The notes below the pieces were generated by a model that was given only the letters and a program-made list of their open reading frames with translations, searched no databases and was not told where the DNA came from. The position numbers and the translations under genes were made by a program. This document shows positions 1 to 9,780 of a stretch of 64,000 bases of DNA, piece by piece (within the stretch, counting starts at the first letter, position 1; each line of letters begins with the position of its first letter). Source of the DNA: Photobacterium leiognathi (GTDB taxonomy: Bacteria; Pseudomonadota; Gammaproteobacteria; Enterobacterales; Vibrionaceae); contig NZ_CP131601.1 of the NCBI RefSeq assembly GCF_030685535.1, positions 124,001-188,000 of the forward strand. The letters are read 5' to 3'.

Positions 1-1
1 C

Positions 2-166
2 ATTAGATCGTGCTTGCCCACGGTGGCGAGCTTGGCAACGTTGGATCGCAAAGATGCCGAGTATGAAATATCGCTTAACTCCAGTGTTGGTCCATTTGAA
101 ATTATAAAAATTTCAAAAAACGATTGCTATTTCCTTTTGTTATCCATTTATAAGCTAACTCATTAA
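2..166 (+). CDS. Possible 3' end of an unidentified gene
   Basis: A frame is open from the left window edge to a TAA at 164-166, giving 54 codons ending in a leucine-rich stretch and the residues YKLTH. I recognise no family. The length is only weak evidence of coding, because an open frame of this size can occur by chance in AT-rich DNA. It could be the C-terminus of a gene entering from the left, or nothing. Confidence 0.2.
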   Translation: MRSCLPTVASLATLDRKDAEYEISLNSSVGPFEIIKISKNDCYFLLLSIYKLTH

Positions 167-454
167 TATTAGTAATGCGAATATTGATGGGGTTGTTTGT
201 TTCTATATTTCAATATCTTATCTACTTTGTTGTTAGTTTCTTTCTGATTTTTATTCTTTGCGTTATTCATAAATCCTGCCTACGTTAAATATATCGAGAC
301 ATTTTTATGTGTTGGTATGTGCTATTTAAAAATGCTTCAAATTATAAAAGCAAAGTCATTAGTGGTGATGATAAAAAATAAGATCTGTTGAAGCATCAGA
401 GCCACATAGAAATCGTTCATTTTGTATATTTGAATGACAGGGGAGGTCAAGGTG
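167..454. other. AT-rich intergenic region upstream of the oxidase operon
   Basis: No credible gene is visible here. The stretch is rich in T and A runs and should hold the promoter of the cytochrome oxidase operon, but I could not pick out a convincing -35/-10 pair. The ribosome-binding site of coxB (AGGGGAGG, 439-446) lies at its right end. Confidence 0.6.
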
Positions 455-1597
455 ATGATTCGTTCATTGATCGCAGGAAGTGCGGGTGTATTTTTCTCAC
501 TGCCAGTGATGGCAGAAACCTTGCAATTGAACATGACGCCAGGCGTGACTGCGGTAAGTCAGGATGTATATGGTCTTCATATGACCATTCTTTACATTTG
601 TATCGCTATTGGTGTGGTGGTGTTCGGTGCGATGTTTTGGGCGATTTTCCATCATCGAAAATCCAAAGGGGCGAAACCAGCCTCGTTTCATGAAAGTACT
701 AAAGTCGAAATTATCTGGACGGTGATCCCTTTTATCATTCTCATTGCGATGGCAGTACCTGCGACCAAGACCTTAATCGCAATGGAAGATACCTCTAAAT
801 CTGATGTCACCATTTTGGTTACTGGCTCGCAATGGAAATGGCATTACAGCTATTTCGATCAAGATGTTGAATATTATTCCCACCTTGCGACTAGCGCCGA
901 GCAGATCAGCAATCAGCGTCAAAAACGCGATAACTACTTACTTGAGGTGGATTATCCGTTAGTCCTTCCTGTTGGGCAAAAAGTTCGCTTTCTTATTACT
1001 TCACAAGACGTGATTCACTCATGGTGGGTTCCTGCATTCGCCGTGAAAAAAGATGCCAATCCCGGCTTTATTAATGAAGCATGGACACGGATAGATAAAC
1101 CCGGCATTTATCGTGGTCAATGTGCCGAGTTGTGCGGAAAAGATCATGGCTTTATGCCGATTGTGGTGATTGCCAAACCGCAAGCAGAATACGAGGAATG
1201 GCTACAACAAATCAAGATCACCCAGCGTAAGGCTAAGGAAGAAGAGCAGCGACTACTGGATATGGAAATGACCATGGATGAGCTAATGACCTTAGGAGAG
1301 AAAACCTATGTTGCCCGATGTGCAATGTGTCACCAAGCTAATGGTCAAGGTCTTCCTGGGGCATTTCCAGCGCTCGCCAGTGAAGGCGTCTCGGTCGATC
1401 CAAAGCGTAAACTTGAACATATCAGTGTGGTAGTGCACGGCAAAAATGGTACCGCAATGCAAGCGTTTGGACCTCAGCTAAGTTTGAAGGAGTTAGCTGC
1501 TGTTATCACTTACGAGCGTAACGCGTGGGGTAATGATACTGGTGAAGTGATTCAAGCTGCAGAAGTGCAAGCAATTAAAAATGGCCAGCAATTATAA
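455..1597 (+). CDS. coxB: Cytochrome c oxidase subunit II with fused cytochrome c domain
   Basis: Subunit II accepts electrons from cytochrome c at its CuA centre and passes them to subunit I in the inner membrane. A signal-like N-terminus is followed by two membrane segments. The periplasmic domain carries the CuA ligands: His188 in HSWWVPAF, then Cys223, Cys227, His231 and Met234 in QCAELCGKDHGFM. A C-terminal cytochrome c domain has the heme c motif CAMCH (Cys289, Cys292, His293), so this is a caa3-like subunit II. I start at ATG 455 because AGGGGAGG (439-446) is 8 bases upstream; an in-frame ATG at 434 precedes that site and is less likely. coxA follows immediately. 380 residues. Confidence 0.95.
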   Translation: MIRSLIAGSAGVFFSLPVMAETLQLNMTPGVTAVSQDVYGLHMTILYICIAIGVVVFGAMFWAIFHHRKSKGAKPASFHESTKVEIIWTVIPFIILIAMAVPATKTLIAMEDTSKSDVTILVTGSQWKWHYSYFDQDVEYYSHLATSAEQISNQRQKRDNYLLEVDYPLVLPVGQKVRFLITSQDVIHSWWVPAFAVKKDANPGFINEAWTRIDKPGIYRGQCAELCGKDHGFMPIVVIAKPQAEYEEWLQQIKITQRKAKEEEQRLLDMEMTMDELMTLGEKTYVARCAMCHQANGQGLPGAFPALASEGVSVDPKRKLEHISVVVHGKNGTAMQAFGPQLSLKELAAVITYERNAWGNDTGEVIQAAEVQAIKNGQQL

Positions 1598-1608
1598 GGA
1601 GTATGAGC

Positions 1609-3228
1609 ATGACGGATATGTCGCGACAAGAAGCCGAAGTAGCTGCTGGACACATAGATACGGAGCAGGATCATCATGAGCATCAACCTGCAAAGGGGTT
1701 AAAGCGCTGGCTGTTTACCACTAACCATAAAGACATTGGCACACTTTATCTATTGTTCAGTTTAACCATGTTCTTTGTTGGTGGCGCAATGGCGATGGTG
1801 ATCCGCGCGGAGTTATTCCAGCCTGGATTACAGCTCGTTGAGCCTAACTTCTTTAATCAAATGACAACTGTACATGGTTTGATCATGGTGTTTGGGGCGG
1901 TGATGCCAGCCTTTACTGGGCTTGCAAACTGGATGATCCCAATGATGATTGGGGCACCTGATATGGCACTGCCAAGGATGAATAACTGGAGTTTTTGGAT
2001 CTTACCATTCGCGTTTTCTTTGCTATTAGCATCTCTTTTTATGGAAGGGGGCGGTCCTAACTTTGGTTGGACTTTCTATGCACCGCTTTCAACCACTTAC
2101 AGTCCAGCCAGTACAGGCTTGTTCGTATTTGCCATTCACATTATGGGGATAAGCTCCATCATGGGAGCGATTAACGTGGTTGTGACCATTGTAAATATGC
2201 GTGCACCGGGCATGACATATATGAAAATGCCACTGTTTGTTTGGACATGGTTGATCACAGCATTTTTATTAATTGCGGTGATGCCAGTGCTTGCAGGGGC
2301 AGTAACCATGGTACTGACCGATAAATACTTTGGTACCAGCTTTTTTGATGCTGCTGGTGGTGGTGATCCGGTGATGTTCCAGCATATTTTCTGGTTCTTT
2401 GGTCACCCTGAAGTGTACATCATGATTTTGCCGAGTTTCGGTATTATTTCGGCTATTATCCCTGCGTTTTCGCGTAAGAAACTCTTTGGTTATAGCTCGA
2501 TGGTGTATGCCACTGCTTCCATTGCTGGGCTTAGCTTTTTGGTTTGGGCGCACCATATGTTTACCACTGGTATGCCAGTAGCTGCTGAGCTATTTTTCAT
2601 GTATTGCACCATGTTGATCTCGGTGCCCACAGGGGTAAAAGTCTTTAACTGGGTCGCTACTATGTGGCGGGGTTCGTTGACCTTTGAAGTGCCAATGTTA
2701 TTTGCGCTGGCCTTTATTGTCTTGTTCACCATTGGTGGTTTTTCAGGATTGATGCTGGCGATCACACCAGCGGATTTCCAATATCACGACACCTATTTTG
2801 TGGTAGCACACTTCCATTATGTACTGGTATCGGGGGCGATTTTCTCGATTATGGCAGCAGCCTATTACTGGTTACCTAAATGGACAGGGCATATGTTCGA
2901 TGAGCGCCTAGCCAAATGGCATTTTTGGTGCTCACTGATTTCGGTCAACATTCTTTTCTTCCCAATGCACTTCTTAGGGCTGGCAGGTATGCCTCGCCGT
3001 ATTCCTGATTATGCACTGCAATTTGCTGATATTAATGCAGTGGTCAGTATTGGTGGGTTCTTATTTGGCGCATCCCAACTTATTTTCTTAGCAGTACTGT
3101 TCAAGTGTATTCGAGGTGGTGAGAAAGCGGCAGCGAAACCTTGGGAAGGGGCTGAAGGGCTAGAATGGACTGTACCGTCACCTGCGCCATACCATACCTT
3201 CTCGACACCACCCAAGATAGATCCTTAG
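1609..3228 (+). CDS. coxA: Cytochrome c oxidase subunit I
   Basis: Catalytic subunit that reduces oxygen at the heme a3-CuB site and pumps protons. About twelve membrane segments are visible. The metal ligands are present: the heme a His in TTVHGLIMVF, the CuB/cross-link motif GHPEVY, the CuB pair WAHHMF, and the heme a3/a pair in VAHFHYVL. The Shine-Dalgarno AAGGAG at 1596-1601 is only 1 base from the ATG at 1603 but 7 bases from the in-frame ATG at 1609, so I prefer 1609; the difference is two residues. It follows the coxB stop directly, so the two are co-transcribed. Length is normal for the family. Confidence 0.96.
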   Translation: MTDMSRQEAEVAAGHIDTEQDHHEHQPAKGLKRWLFTTNHKDIGTLYLLFSLTMFFVGGAMAMVIRAELFQPGLQLVEPNFFNQMTTVHGLIMVFGAVMPAFTGLANWMIPMMIGAPDMALPRMNNWSFWILPFAFSLLLASLFMEGGGPNFGWTFYAPLSTTYSPASTGLFVFAIHIMGISSIMGAINVVVTIVNMRAPGMTYMKMPLFVWTWLITAFLLIAVMPVLAGAVTMVLTDKYFGTSFFDAAGGGDPVMFQHIFWFFGHPEVYIMILPSFGIISAIIPAFSRKKLFGYSSMVYATASIAGLSFLVWAHHMFTTGMPVAAELFFMYCTMLISVPTGVKVFNWVATMWRGSLTFEVPMLFALAFIVLFTIGGFSGLMLAITPADFQYHDTYFVVAHFHYVLVSGAIFSIMAAAYYWLPKWTGHMFDERLAKWHFWCSLISVNILFFPMHFLGLAGMPRRIPDYALQFADINAVVSIGGFLFGASQLIFLAVLFKCIRGGEKAAAKPWEGAEGLEWTVPSPAPYHTFSTPPKIDP

Positions 3229-3236
3229 GAGGCACT

Positions 3237-3806
3237 ATGAGTGAGCCGAAAAAGCGTCGGTCATTATTAGGACTCATCTTTGCATCAATAGGCATGTTTG
3301 GCTTTGCATTTGCATTAGTGCCTCTTTATGACGTGTTTTGCGATATCACTGGGATCAACGGAAAAACAGCGACGACACCAACAGAAACCAGTGATCGGGT
3401 TGATACCAGTCGAGAAGTCACAGTGGAATTTGTCGCTTATATTAATCCGGGTGTGAAATGGCAATTTACCCCGCAGGTAAAGCAAATCACGGTGCACCCT
3501 GGTGAGACGAAAATCATCAAATACGATGCGAAAAACTTAACTAAAGTCGCCACTATCGGGCAAGCTGTGCCTTCTGTAACACCGGGTGTAGCGGCGAAGT
3601 ACTTCAATAAAATCGAATGTTTTTGTTTTAACCATCAGCCTTTAGAGGGTGGTGAAAATGCAGAATTGCCGTTGGTGTTCTATATCGATCCTGACTTGCC
3701 GAAAGAGATAGAAACACTGACGTTAGCTTACACCCTATTTAACGTTGCCATGGATAACCCAACGGCTGAGCAACACAGTGAGGTGGATAATGTCAAAGCC
3801 CTATAG
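3237..3806 (+). CDS. ctaG: Cytochrome c oxidase assembly protein CtaG/Cox11 (copper delivery to CuB)
   Basis: Cox11-type copper chaperone, anchored by one N-terminal membrane segment (about residues 11-32) with a periplasmic beta-rich domain, that delivers copper to the CuB site of subunit I. The copper-binding motif CFCFNHQPL is present, and the length (189 residues) is typical. I start at ATG 3237, preceded by TAGGAGG. The 3' end overlaps the coxC start by 17 bases, which suggests translational coupling. Confidence 0.94.
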   Translation: MSEPKKRRSLLGLIFASIGMFGFAFALVPLYDVFCDITGINGKTATTPTETSDRVDTSREVTVEFVAYINPGVKWQFTPQVKQITVHPGETKIIKYDAKNLTKVATIGQAVPSVTPGVAAKYFNKIECFCFNHQPLEGGENAELPLVFYIDPDLPKEIETLTLAYTLFNVAMDNPTAEQHSEVDNVKAL

Positions 3807-4686
3807 TGAAACCGATAACTTACCGCCAACAACGAAATATTATGTGCCTGATGAAAGTGCATGGCCCATCGTGGGGGCGATCGCCTTATTTCTTATAGCC
3901 CTAGGTGCTGGCGCGACGGTCGGGGATCTGTTTGGCGGTCAAGGTCCTTGGATTTTACTGGCAGGTGTGGGACTCATTTTATTGATGCTAGTGGGTTGGT
4001 TCCGTGATGTGATTCGAGAGTCTATGGGCGGACTATATAGTGCGCAGATGGATCGCTCGTTTCGCCAAGGAATGAGCTGGTTTATTTTCTCTGAGGTGAT
4101 GTTCTTCGCGGCTTTCTTTGGCGCGTTATTTTATGCCCGAATGATTGCGGTGCCATGGCTCGGTGGTGCAAGTAATAATGCTATGACTAATGCGGTGTTA
4201 TGGCCTGACTTTGTCGCCATGTAGTCATTAATTAAAACCCCTGATGGTACGGAAACCCAAGCTATGGGGCCGATTGGTTTGCCGCTGTATAACACCATTT
4301 TACTGCTCACATCATCGGTTACTCTGCACTTTGCTCATACCGCATTAGAGCAAAATAATCGTTCTCGATTGAAGTTGCTACTATTGCTCACGGTATTGTT
4401 GGGCGTGGTGTTTGTGTACTTACAGGGAGTGGAATATGTCCATGCTTATGAAGACATGAACTTGCGTTTAGATGCGGGGATTTACGGTAACACTTTCTTT
4501 ATGTTGACGGGTTTTCATGGTGTTCACGTCACCTTAGGAGCGATCATCTTATTTATCGTTTGGTGTCGTATTTTAAAAGGACATTTTACTCCTAAACATC
4601 ATTTTGCATTTCAAGCAGGCGCTTGGTACTGGCACTTTGTTGATGTGGTCTGGCTAGGGCTATTTATCTTCGTTTATATCATTTAA
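3790..4686 (+). pseudogene. coxC: Cytochrome c oxidase subunit III interrupted by an in-frame amber codon
   Basis: The sequence is a full-length subunit III gene (about 298 codons, seven membrane segments), but codon 145 at 4222-4224 is TAG. The same frame continues without further stops from SLIKTPDGTETQ to the natural TAA at 4684-4686. Homologous proteins have a tryptophan near this point, so a single TGG to TAG change is the simplest history (family knowledge plus inference). Unsuppressed, the product would be 144 residues. A restart at ATG 4264 is possible but has no visible Shine-Dalgarno. The helix with HFAHTALEQ and the C-terminal WYWHFVDVVWL motif are otherwise intact. It could be a recent pseudogene, a suppressed amber, or a base-call error. 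Confidence 0.88.
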
Positions 4687-4692
4687 TGCAAG

Positions 4693-4899
4693 TTAATACG
4701 GACGAGGGTTAGGGGTAATAACACCCGTTAATAGGGCTATGACAATCAGAATAAAAGCAAGTACAGAGAGTCCGATACGCCAACCTAAATAGTGGGACAT
4801 AGGACGAGAAGACTGACCTTTTAACATGACAGGGAGAGCCTTAAACAGGCTAATGATGATCACCAGCAATAAGCCAATGAGTAGTATTTTTATCAACAT
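4693..4899 (-). CDS. Small twin-transmembrane protein, DUF2909 family
   Basis: A 68-residue protein with two predicted membrane helices (about 3-22 and 44-63) separated by a short polar loop. It resembles the DUF2909 proteins found beside cytochrome c oxidase genes in many proteobacteria; their function is not established, but the constant location suggests a role in oxidase assembly or stability. It is encoded opposite to the operon, with its stop only 6 bases from the coxC stop, so the two transcripts converge. Confidence 0.75.
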   Translation of the reverse strand: MLIKILLIGLLLVIIISLFKALPVMLKGQSSRPMSHYLGWRIGLSVLAFILIVIALLTGVITPNPRPY

Positions 4900-4986
4900 A
4901 AAACATCCTTTTAAGGTGGGTTTGATAAAAGATTAAACGCTTATTTAAGGATAGCGGTTTCAACCAATAAGGATGGAGGAAAATCA

Positions 4987-5667
4987 ATGCAAAAAATAGC
5001 TTTTGTTGTTTTTACCTTCGTCATTGTCGCTATGTTGGGAAAATTAGGTTTTTGGCAATTAAGCCGAGGCGCTGAAAAACTCAAATTACAGCAACAGGTA
5101 GAAGAAACCGCTGAAAGTACGGCTATTTCTGATCTCACGTTATTACCCACAGCACCACTATGGCACAGGGTGTCATTGGTTGGTGTGTTTGATAATAGCC
5201 GCCCTATTTTATTGGATAACCAACTTAATAATGGTCGAGTCGGTTACCACCTCTACTTACCTTTTAGAACCCAAGAACGCTGGTTATTAGTCAACCTTGG
5301 GTGGCTTGCTGCACCTCCGTATCGCGAAATGTTACCAGTGATCCCTGACGTTCATGGGGAGCAAACCATTACTGGCATCATTGCTCCTGCCTCATCATTG
5401 TTAACACTCAAGCAAGAGGTCGCACCAACACAGTGGTCACTGCGAGTACAAAATATTGAGTTAACCGAGCTAGCAACAGTATTAGATCGCAATTTACCGA
5501 CTTGGGTAATTCAGATCTCAGCAACAAACCCCGTTGCACTTAAGCAAAATTGGCAACCAGTGGTGATGAAAGCAGATAAGCATTATGGCTATGCCATGCA
5601 ATGGTTTGTGATGGCATTTGCGGTACTTGGGATGGCGGGATGGTGGTTATTAAGGGAGAGCGACTAA
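4987..5667 (+). CDS. SURF1 family oxidase assembly protein
   Basis: SURF1/Shy1-type protein that helps insert heme A into subunit I. The architecture is typical: an N-terminal membrane helix (about 4-22) ending in the GFWQLSRG-like motif, a periplasmic domain with the family signature YHLYLPF...WLLVNLGW, and a C-terminal helix (about 200-222). At 226 residues the length fits. GGAGG lies just upstream of ATG 4987. The stop codon overlaps the next start (TAATG), indicating coupling. Confidence 0.9.
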   Translation: MQKIAFVVFTFVIVAMLGKLGFWQLSRGAEKLKLQQQVEETAESTAISDLTLLPTAPLWHRVSLVGVFDNSRPILLDNQLNNGRVGYHLYLPFRTQERWLLVNLGWLAAPPYREMLPVIPDVHGEQTITGIIAPASSLLTLKQEVAPTQWSLRVQNIELTELATVLDRNLPTWVIQISATNPVALKQNWQPVVMKADKHYGYAMQWFVMAFAVLGMAGWWLLRESD

Positions 5668-6206
5668 TGAAAAAATATCAGGTATTGGTGTTATTAGGCG
5701 TGATGTTTCTACTGCCTATAGTGCTTGCGAAAGTCATATTAAATCAAAACTGGTACACCGGAGGAGTGACAAATAGAGGGGAGTTGCTAACCCCGCCGAT
5801 CAGCGCACAGTGGCTAGCAAAACCTGAGACTTGGCAGCTTATTTATTGGTTACCTCAGCAGTGTGATGAAGGATGTGAAGGGGCATTGTTTCATTTACAG
5901 CAGATCCCGGTAGCGGTGGGTGCCTATCAAGATCGGGTTAAAAGCGTGTTGTTAGTTGCGCCACAAAATCAGGCTTTACCGACACCGCAATCATTAACAG
6001 GCATTGAGCGCTATAACAGTGATGATAGCGAGCTTCATCCATTTGAAAACTCAGAGTATGGCTTTAATGCTGTTTATATTGCCGATCCTCATGGCAATGT
6101 GATGATGGCTTATCCATTGGCAACCGAACAACAAGCGATTCTTACGCAAGGGAAAGATATCTTAAAAGATCTAAAAAGGCTGCTAAAAGTGTCGAAAATT
6201 GGCTAG
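5667..6206 (+). CDS. Membrane-anchored protein of the oxidase operon, possibly thioredoxin-fold
   Basis: 179 residues: one N-terminal membrane helix (about 5-24) and a soluble domain, probably periplasmic. The region TWQLIYWLPQQCDEGCEGALFH resembles the beta-strand/CxxxC/helix start of SCO-type copper proteins: two cysteines are separated by three residues (C-DEG-C). A later GFNAVYIADPHGNVMM resembles the strand-turn-strand where SCO proteins carry their histidine ligand. I infer a reduced SCO-like fold and a role in CuA maturation, but have not established it. It is translationally coupled to the SURF1 gene. Confidence 0.7.
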   Translation: MKKYQVLVLLGVMFLLPIVLAKVILNQNWYTGGVTNRGELLTPPISAQWLAKPETWQLIYWLPQQCDEGCEGALFHLQQIPVAVGAYQDRVKSVLLVAPQNQALPTPQSLTGIERYNSDDSELHPFENSEYGFNAVYIADPHGNVMMAYPLATEQQAILTQGKDILKDLKRLLKVSKIG

Positions 6207-6232
6207 CTAACGAGATATAGCGGGGAGTGATT

Positions 6233-7306
6233 ATGCATAAAACACAAAAAGATAAACCGTTTTACTTCTTAGTTACTGGCGCCTTTATTCTGTCATTGTT
6301 TGTGGTGGGGCTAGGTGCTTATACCCGATTAACAGATGCTGGATTAGGTTGTCCTGATTGGCCGGGATGCTATGGATTTCTATCTGTGCCACAAACGCAA
6401 GCTGAGTTGCAAACCGCGCAGGCTGCCTATCCAGAAACCCCGATTGAACCAATTAAAGCATGGAATGAGATGATCCATCGCTACATTGCTGGGAGTCTTG
6501 GTCTATTGATCCTTGCTATTGCGGTGATGGCGTGGTGTCGAGAAGGTCGTCCAAAACTCTTGCCCAGTCTGTTATTGATGGCGGTGTGCTTTCAAGCCTT
6601 ACTGGGAATGTGGACGGTTACTATGCAATTAATGCCAGTAGTGGTGATGGGGCATTTGCTCGGAGGTTTTACGACAGTGTCACTGCTATGGCTTCTAAGG
6701 TTGCGTATTCAACCTAAGCCTTTATTTTATCATCACGGCTTCACACCCAATTTATCATTATCGCCTAAGTATTTGATCAGCTTAAGAACATTAGCTATTG
6801 CTGCGTTGCTCATCGTGATAGGGCAAATCGCTTTAGGAGGATGGACCGCCGCCAACTATGCCGCTGTGGTTTGTACTCAATTACCGATTTGTGAAGGCGA
6901 TTGGCAAGGGGATTTCCAAGCCAGTGCGTTTGAACTAATACAGCCACCGCACAGCAGTTATGAATATGGAGTATTAGATTATGCGCAGCGAGTGTCGATC
7001 CATGTTGCACATCGTATCGGAGCGATGATTGCGTCAGTTTCTGTATTGATGTTGGCTGTATTACTTTGGCTTAAGCCACCATTACGATGTTATAGCTTAT
7101 GGCTCATCGCCTTTTTATCGTTACAAGTGACATTAGGTGTTATCAATGTGGTAGCTAGCTTACCGTTATCGGTAGCGGTAACGCATAACCTAGTTGGATT
7201 GTTATTACTGATAGCGTTAGTAACGACCTGTTATCGCCTTGTTTGCGATTGTCGTTGCTCGTTAGAAATGAAGTATTTTGCATCGGAGAGCAGTACTCAT
7301 GGCTAA
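6233..7306 (+). CDS. ctaA: Heme A synthase (CtaA/COX15)
   Basis: Converts heme O to heme A in the inner membrane for the oxidase. About eight membrane segments are seen. Four family histidines are in place: IHRYIAG and VVMGHLLGG in the N-terminal half, AHRIGAM and VTHNLVG in the C-terminal half; the loop motif [12 protein letters not shown] near residue 35 holds the conserved cysteine pair. I start at ATG 6233 behind GGGGAG; an in-frame GTG lies at 6227. The 3' end overlaps ctaB by 8 bases. 357 residues. Confidence 0.95.
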   Translation: MHKTQKDKPFYFLVTGAFILSLFVVGLGAYTRLTDAGLGCPDWPGCYGFLSVPQTQAELQTAQAAYPETPIEPIKAWNEMIHRYIAGSLGLLILAIAVMAWCREGRPKLLPSLLLMAVCFQALLGMWTVTMQLMPVVVMGHLLGGFTTVSLLWLLRLRIQPKPLFYHHGFTPNLSLSPKYLISLRTLAIAALLIVIGQIALGGWTAANYAAVVCTQLPICEGDWQGDFQASAFELIQPPHSSYEYGVLDYAQRVSIHVAHRIGAMIASVSVLMLAVLLWLKPPLRCYSLWLIAFLSLQVTLGVINVVASLPLSVAVTHNLVGLLLLIALVTTCYRLVCDCRCSLEMKYFASESSTHG

Positions 7307-8216
7307 ATCCGAACTCCTTCATGCTCGTCGAACACGAGCACCGTCGGTTGCACTATGGCGTGATTATCTCACTATGACCAAACCTAAAGTGGTAGCGATG
7401 CTACTACTAACAGCATTAGTGGGAATGTGCCTTGCTGTACAAGGTATTCCACCTGCTGATGCAGTGATTTTAGGTTTAGCTGGGATCGGTTTACAGTCAG
7501 CGGCAGCAGCAGCGTTTAACCATGTATTAGATCGCCGTTTTGATGCTCAAATGGCACGTACTTATCATCGACCATTAGCGAAAGGACGAGTTGAAACATG
7601 GAAAGCTGTGGTCTTTGCGATCAGTTTAATGCTGATCGGTTTTGCGTTATTGATGATGCTTAATGCCTTAACGGCGTGGCTGACAATGGCAAGTTTAGTC
7701 GGTTATGCGCTGATTTATACCGTGTGGTTAAAACACGCAACGCCACAAAATATTGTGATTGGTGGCCTAGCTGGAGCTGCACCACCACTGTTGGGCTGGA
7801 CCGCAGTGACAGGTCAGCTCGATCCTCATGCATTTCTCTTAGTGATGTTAGTCTTTGCGTGGACCCCACCTCATTTTTGGGCATTAGCGATCCATCGTCG
7901 TGATGACTATGCTAAAGCGGGCATTCCAATGCTGCCTGTTACCCATGGTATCGAATACACCAAAACCATGGTGTTGCTCTATACCCTGATCTTATTTGCG
8001 GTTGGATTGCTACCTTGGTTAACTGGTATGAGTGGTTGGTTGTATTTGGTTGGTAGTAGCGCACTCAACCTTGGCTTTATAGCTTATGCATTGAAGCTAA
8101 AATTTGCCGACAGTGAAGGACATGCTTGGGCAACCTTTAAATATTCTATCTGGCACTTACTTGCTTTGTTTGTGGTGCTATTAGCTGATCACTGGTTATT
8201 GCCGTTATATGGTTAA
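7299..8216 (+). CDS. ctaB: Protoheme IX farnesyltransferase (heme O synthase)
   Basis: UbiA-family membrane prenyltransferase that adds a farnesyl group to protoheme, giving heme O for CtaA. The first aspartate-rich site is visible as [12 protein letters not shown] and the second region as [15 protein letters not shown]. About nine membrane helices. I chose ATG 7299 because GGAGAG precedes it; a TTG 21 bases upstream is unlikely. It is the last gene of the oxidase operon. 305 residues. Confidence 0.95.
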   Translation: MAKSELLHARRTRAPSVALWRDYLTMTKPKVVAMLLLTALVGMCLAVQGIPPADAVILGLAGIGLQSAAAAAFNHVLDRRFDAQMARTYHRPLAKGRVETWKAVVFAISLMLIGFALLMMLNALTAWLTMASLVGYALIYTVWLKHATPQNIVIGGLAGAAPPLLGWTAVTGQLDPHAFLLVMLVFAWTPPHFWALAIHRRDDYAKAGIPMLPVTHGIEYTKTMVLLYTLILFAVGLLPWLTGMSGWLYLVGSSALNLGFIAYALKLKFADSEGHAWATFKYSIWHLLALFVVLLADHWLLPLYG

Positions 8217-8278
8217 TGCATCTTAGTCATAGCTCTTTAGTTTTAAAAAACATAAGGCTGTTGCCGCCTCTATCATCT

Positions 8279-8303
8279 GGTTAAACTATCACGCTGTTTA
8301 ACC
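8279..8303 (+). terminator. Inverted repeat between ctaB and the MATE gene
   Basis: GGTTAAAC (8279-8286) and GTTTAACC (8296-8303) form an 8-bp perfect inverted repeat around a 9-base loop, followed by CGTTTTA. It could end the oxidase transcript, though the stem is AT-rich and the T-run short. Its position 26 bases before the next start would also fit an operator. Confidence 0.35.
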
Positions 8304-8328
8304 CGTTTTATTGCGATAGAGGTAGTAC

Positions 8329-9675
8329 GTGCTAACAGCATTAAAAGACAAATCATTACATTATCAGGTGTTTGCACTAGCCTTGCCGATGGTGCTTTCC
8401 AATATTACCGTACCGTTATTAGGGCTGGTGGATGCTGCGGTGATAGGGCACCTCGATAAGTCATGGTATCTCGGTGGCGTTGCTGTTGGTGGCACGATGA
8501 TCAATGTGACGTTTTGGCTGTTAGGCTTTCTACGCATGGCGACCACTGGGATCACCGCCCAAGCTTTTGGTAGTAAAGATAAGCATGCGCAAGCGGCGAT
8601 TTTTGTCCAAGGGATCGCGCTGGCATGGTTATTTGCCTTCCTTCTTATTGCACTGCATCAGCCTGTTAGCAGTATGATTTTCCATTTCAGTGATGCTAGC
8701 AGCGAAGTCAAAGTTTACGCTGAGCAATATTTCTCTATTCGTATTTGGGGTGCACCTGCGGCACTGGCGAACTTCGTTATTATGGGGTGGTTGCTGGGAG
8801 CGCAAAACGCCAAGTTGCCAATGTGGCTGCTCATTGTTACTAACCTTGTCAACATTGTTTTAGATGTACTGTTTGTGTTGGGTTTTGGCTGGAAAGTTCA
8901 AGGTGCTGCCGCGGCTTCTGTTCTTGCGGATTACAGTGGCATGTTGCTGGGTTTATGGTTTGTTTCTCGTCAGTGGTTAGCGCATGCCTTGCCTTCATTA
9001 AAAGAAAAGATCAGTACAGTACGTCATGGTATGGGACGACTACTTAAACTGAATCGCGATATCTTTCTGCGTAGTTTATGTTTGCAAGCCACCTTTACTT
9101 TCATGACATTCCAAGGCGCAACGTTAGGCGATAACGTGGTGGCAGCGAATGCGGTGTTGATGAGCTTTCTAATGTTAGTGTCTTATGCAATGGATGGTTT
9201 TGCATATGCGATGGAAGCACTCGTTGGTAAAGCGGTAGGTGCAAACAATCGCGATCAGCTTGAACGCTATTTAATTACCACAACGTTTTGGAGTTTTATC
9301 ATCTCGGTGATACTGACATTGGTATTTTCTTTAGCAGGGGATCGTATTGTCAGTTTGATCTCCGATCTGCCCGCAGTTCAAGCTGAAGCTGATATTTATT
9401 TGCCATGGCTTGCAGCAGTACCGTTAGTGGCTATGTGGTGTTTCTTACTTGATGGGATCTTTGTTGGTGCAACACGTGGCCGTGCGATGCGTAATAGTAT
9501 GTTTATCGCTACCTGCGGTTTCTTTGCTATTTGGTGGCTATTAGATAGCTATGGCAACCATGCATTATGGGCGGCGATGTTAGGATTTATGGCTCTACGT
9601 GGTGTCACTTTAGCGATAGTTTTCGGTTATCAGTGGAGAAAAAATATTTTTTTATCTCCTGCTGTAAAACAGTAA
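8329..9675 (+). CDS. dinF: MATE family efflux transporter, DinF-like
   Basis: Inner-membrane exporter of the multidrug and toxic compound extrusion family, with twelve predicted helices in two repeated halves (448 residues). The N-terminal motif LALPMVLSNITVPLLGLVDA and later GFLRMATTGITAQAFG are those of the DinF branch, named from the E. coli gene downstream of lexA. It starts at GTG 8329 behind AGAGGTAG. I found no LexA-type operator just upstream and lexA is not in the window, so SOS control is not supported here. Confidence 0.85.
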   Translation: MLTALKDKSLHYQVFALALPMVLSNITVPLLGLVDAAVIGHLDKSWYLGGVAVGGTMINVTFWLLGFLRMATTGITAQAFGSKDKHAQAAIFVQGIALAWLFAFLLIALHQPVSSMIFHFSDASSEVKVYAEQYFSIRIWGAPAALANFVIMGWLLGAQNAKLPMWLLIVTNLVNIVLDVLFVLGFGWKVQGAAAASVLADYSGMLLGLWFVSRQWLAHALPSLKEKISTVRHGMGRLLKLNRDIFLRSLCLQATFTFMTFQGATLGDNVVAANAVLMSFLMLVSYAMDGFAYAMEALVGKAVGANNRDQLERYLITTTFWSFIISVILTLVFSLAGDRIVSLISDLPAVQAEADIYLPWLAAVPLVAMWCFLLDGIFVGATRGRAMRNSMFIATCGFFAIWWLLDSYGNHALWAAMLGFMALRGVTLAIVFGYQWRKNIFLSPAVKQ

Positions 9676-9780
9676 GTTAGATTGAATATGTCATTTTTGT
9701 ATTAAATTTAAGCAAAAAATGCTGTTAATTCCCTATCTGTTCTGGTTAAAATGCGAGCACTTTTTAGCCGGGTGATGGAT

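Noticed and set aside
1..3. CAT at the left edge, a possible minus-strand start codon leading out of the window
   Set aside because: No convincing ribosome-binding site and nothing of the gene body is visible.
4264..4686. Separate 140-residue gene after the coxC stop
   Set aside because: It is in the same frame as the first half of coxC, has no ribosome-binding site and is the C-terminal half of subunit III, so I treat both halves as one interrupted gene.
8217..8328. LexA/SOS operator before the DinF-like gene
   Set aside because: I searched for the CTG-N10-CAG core and found no good match.
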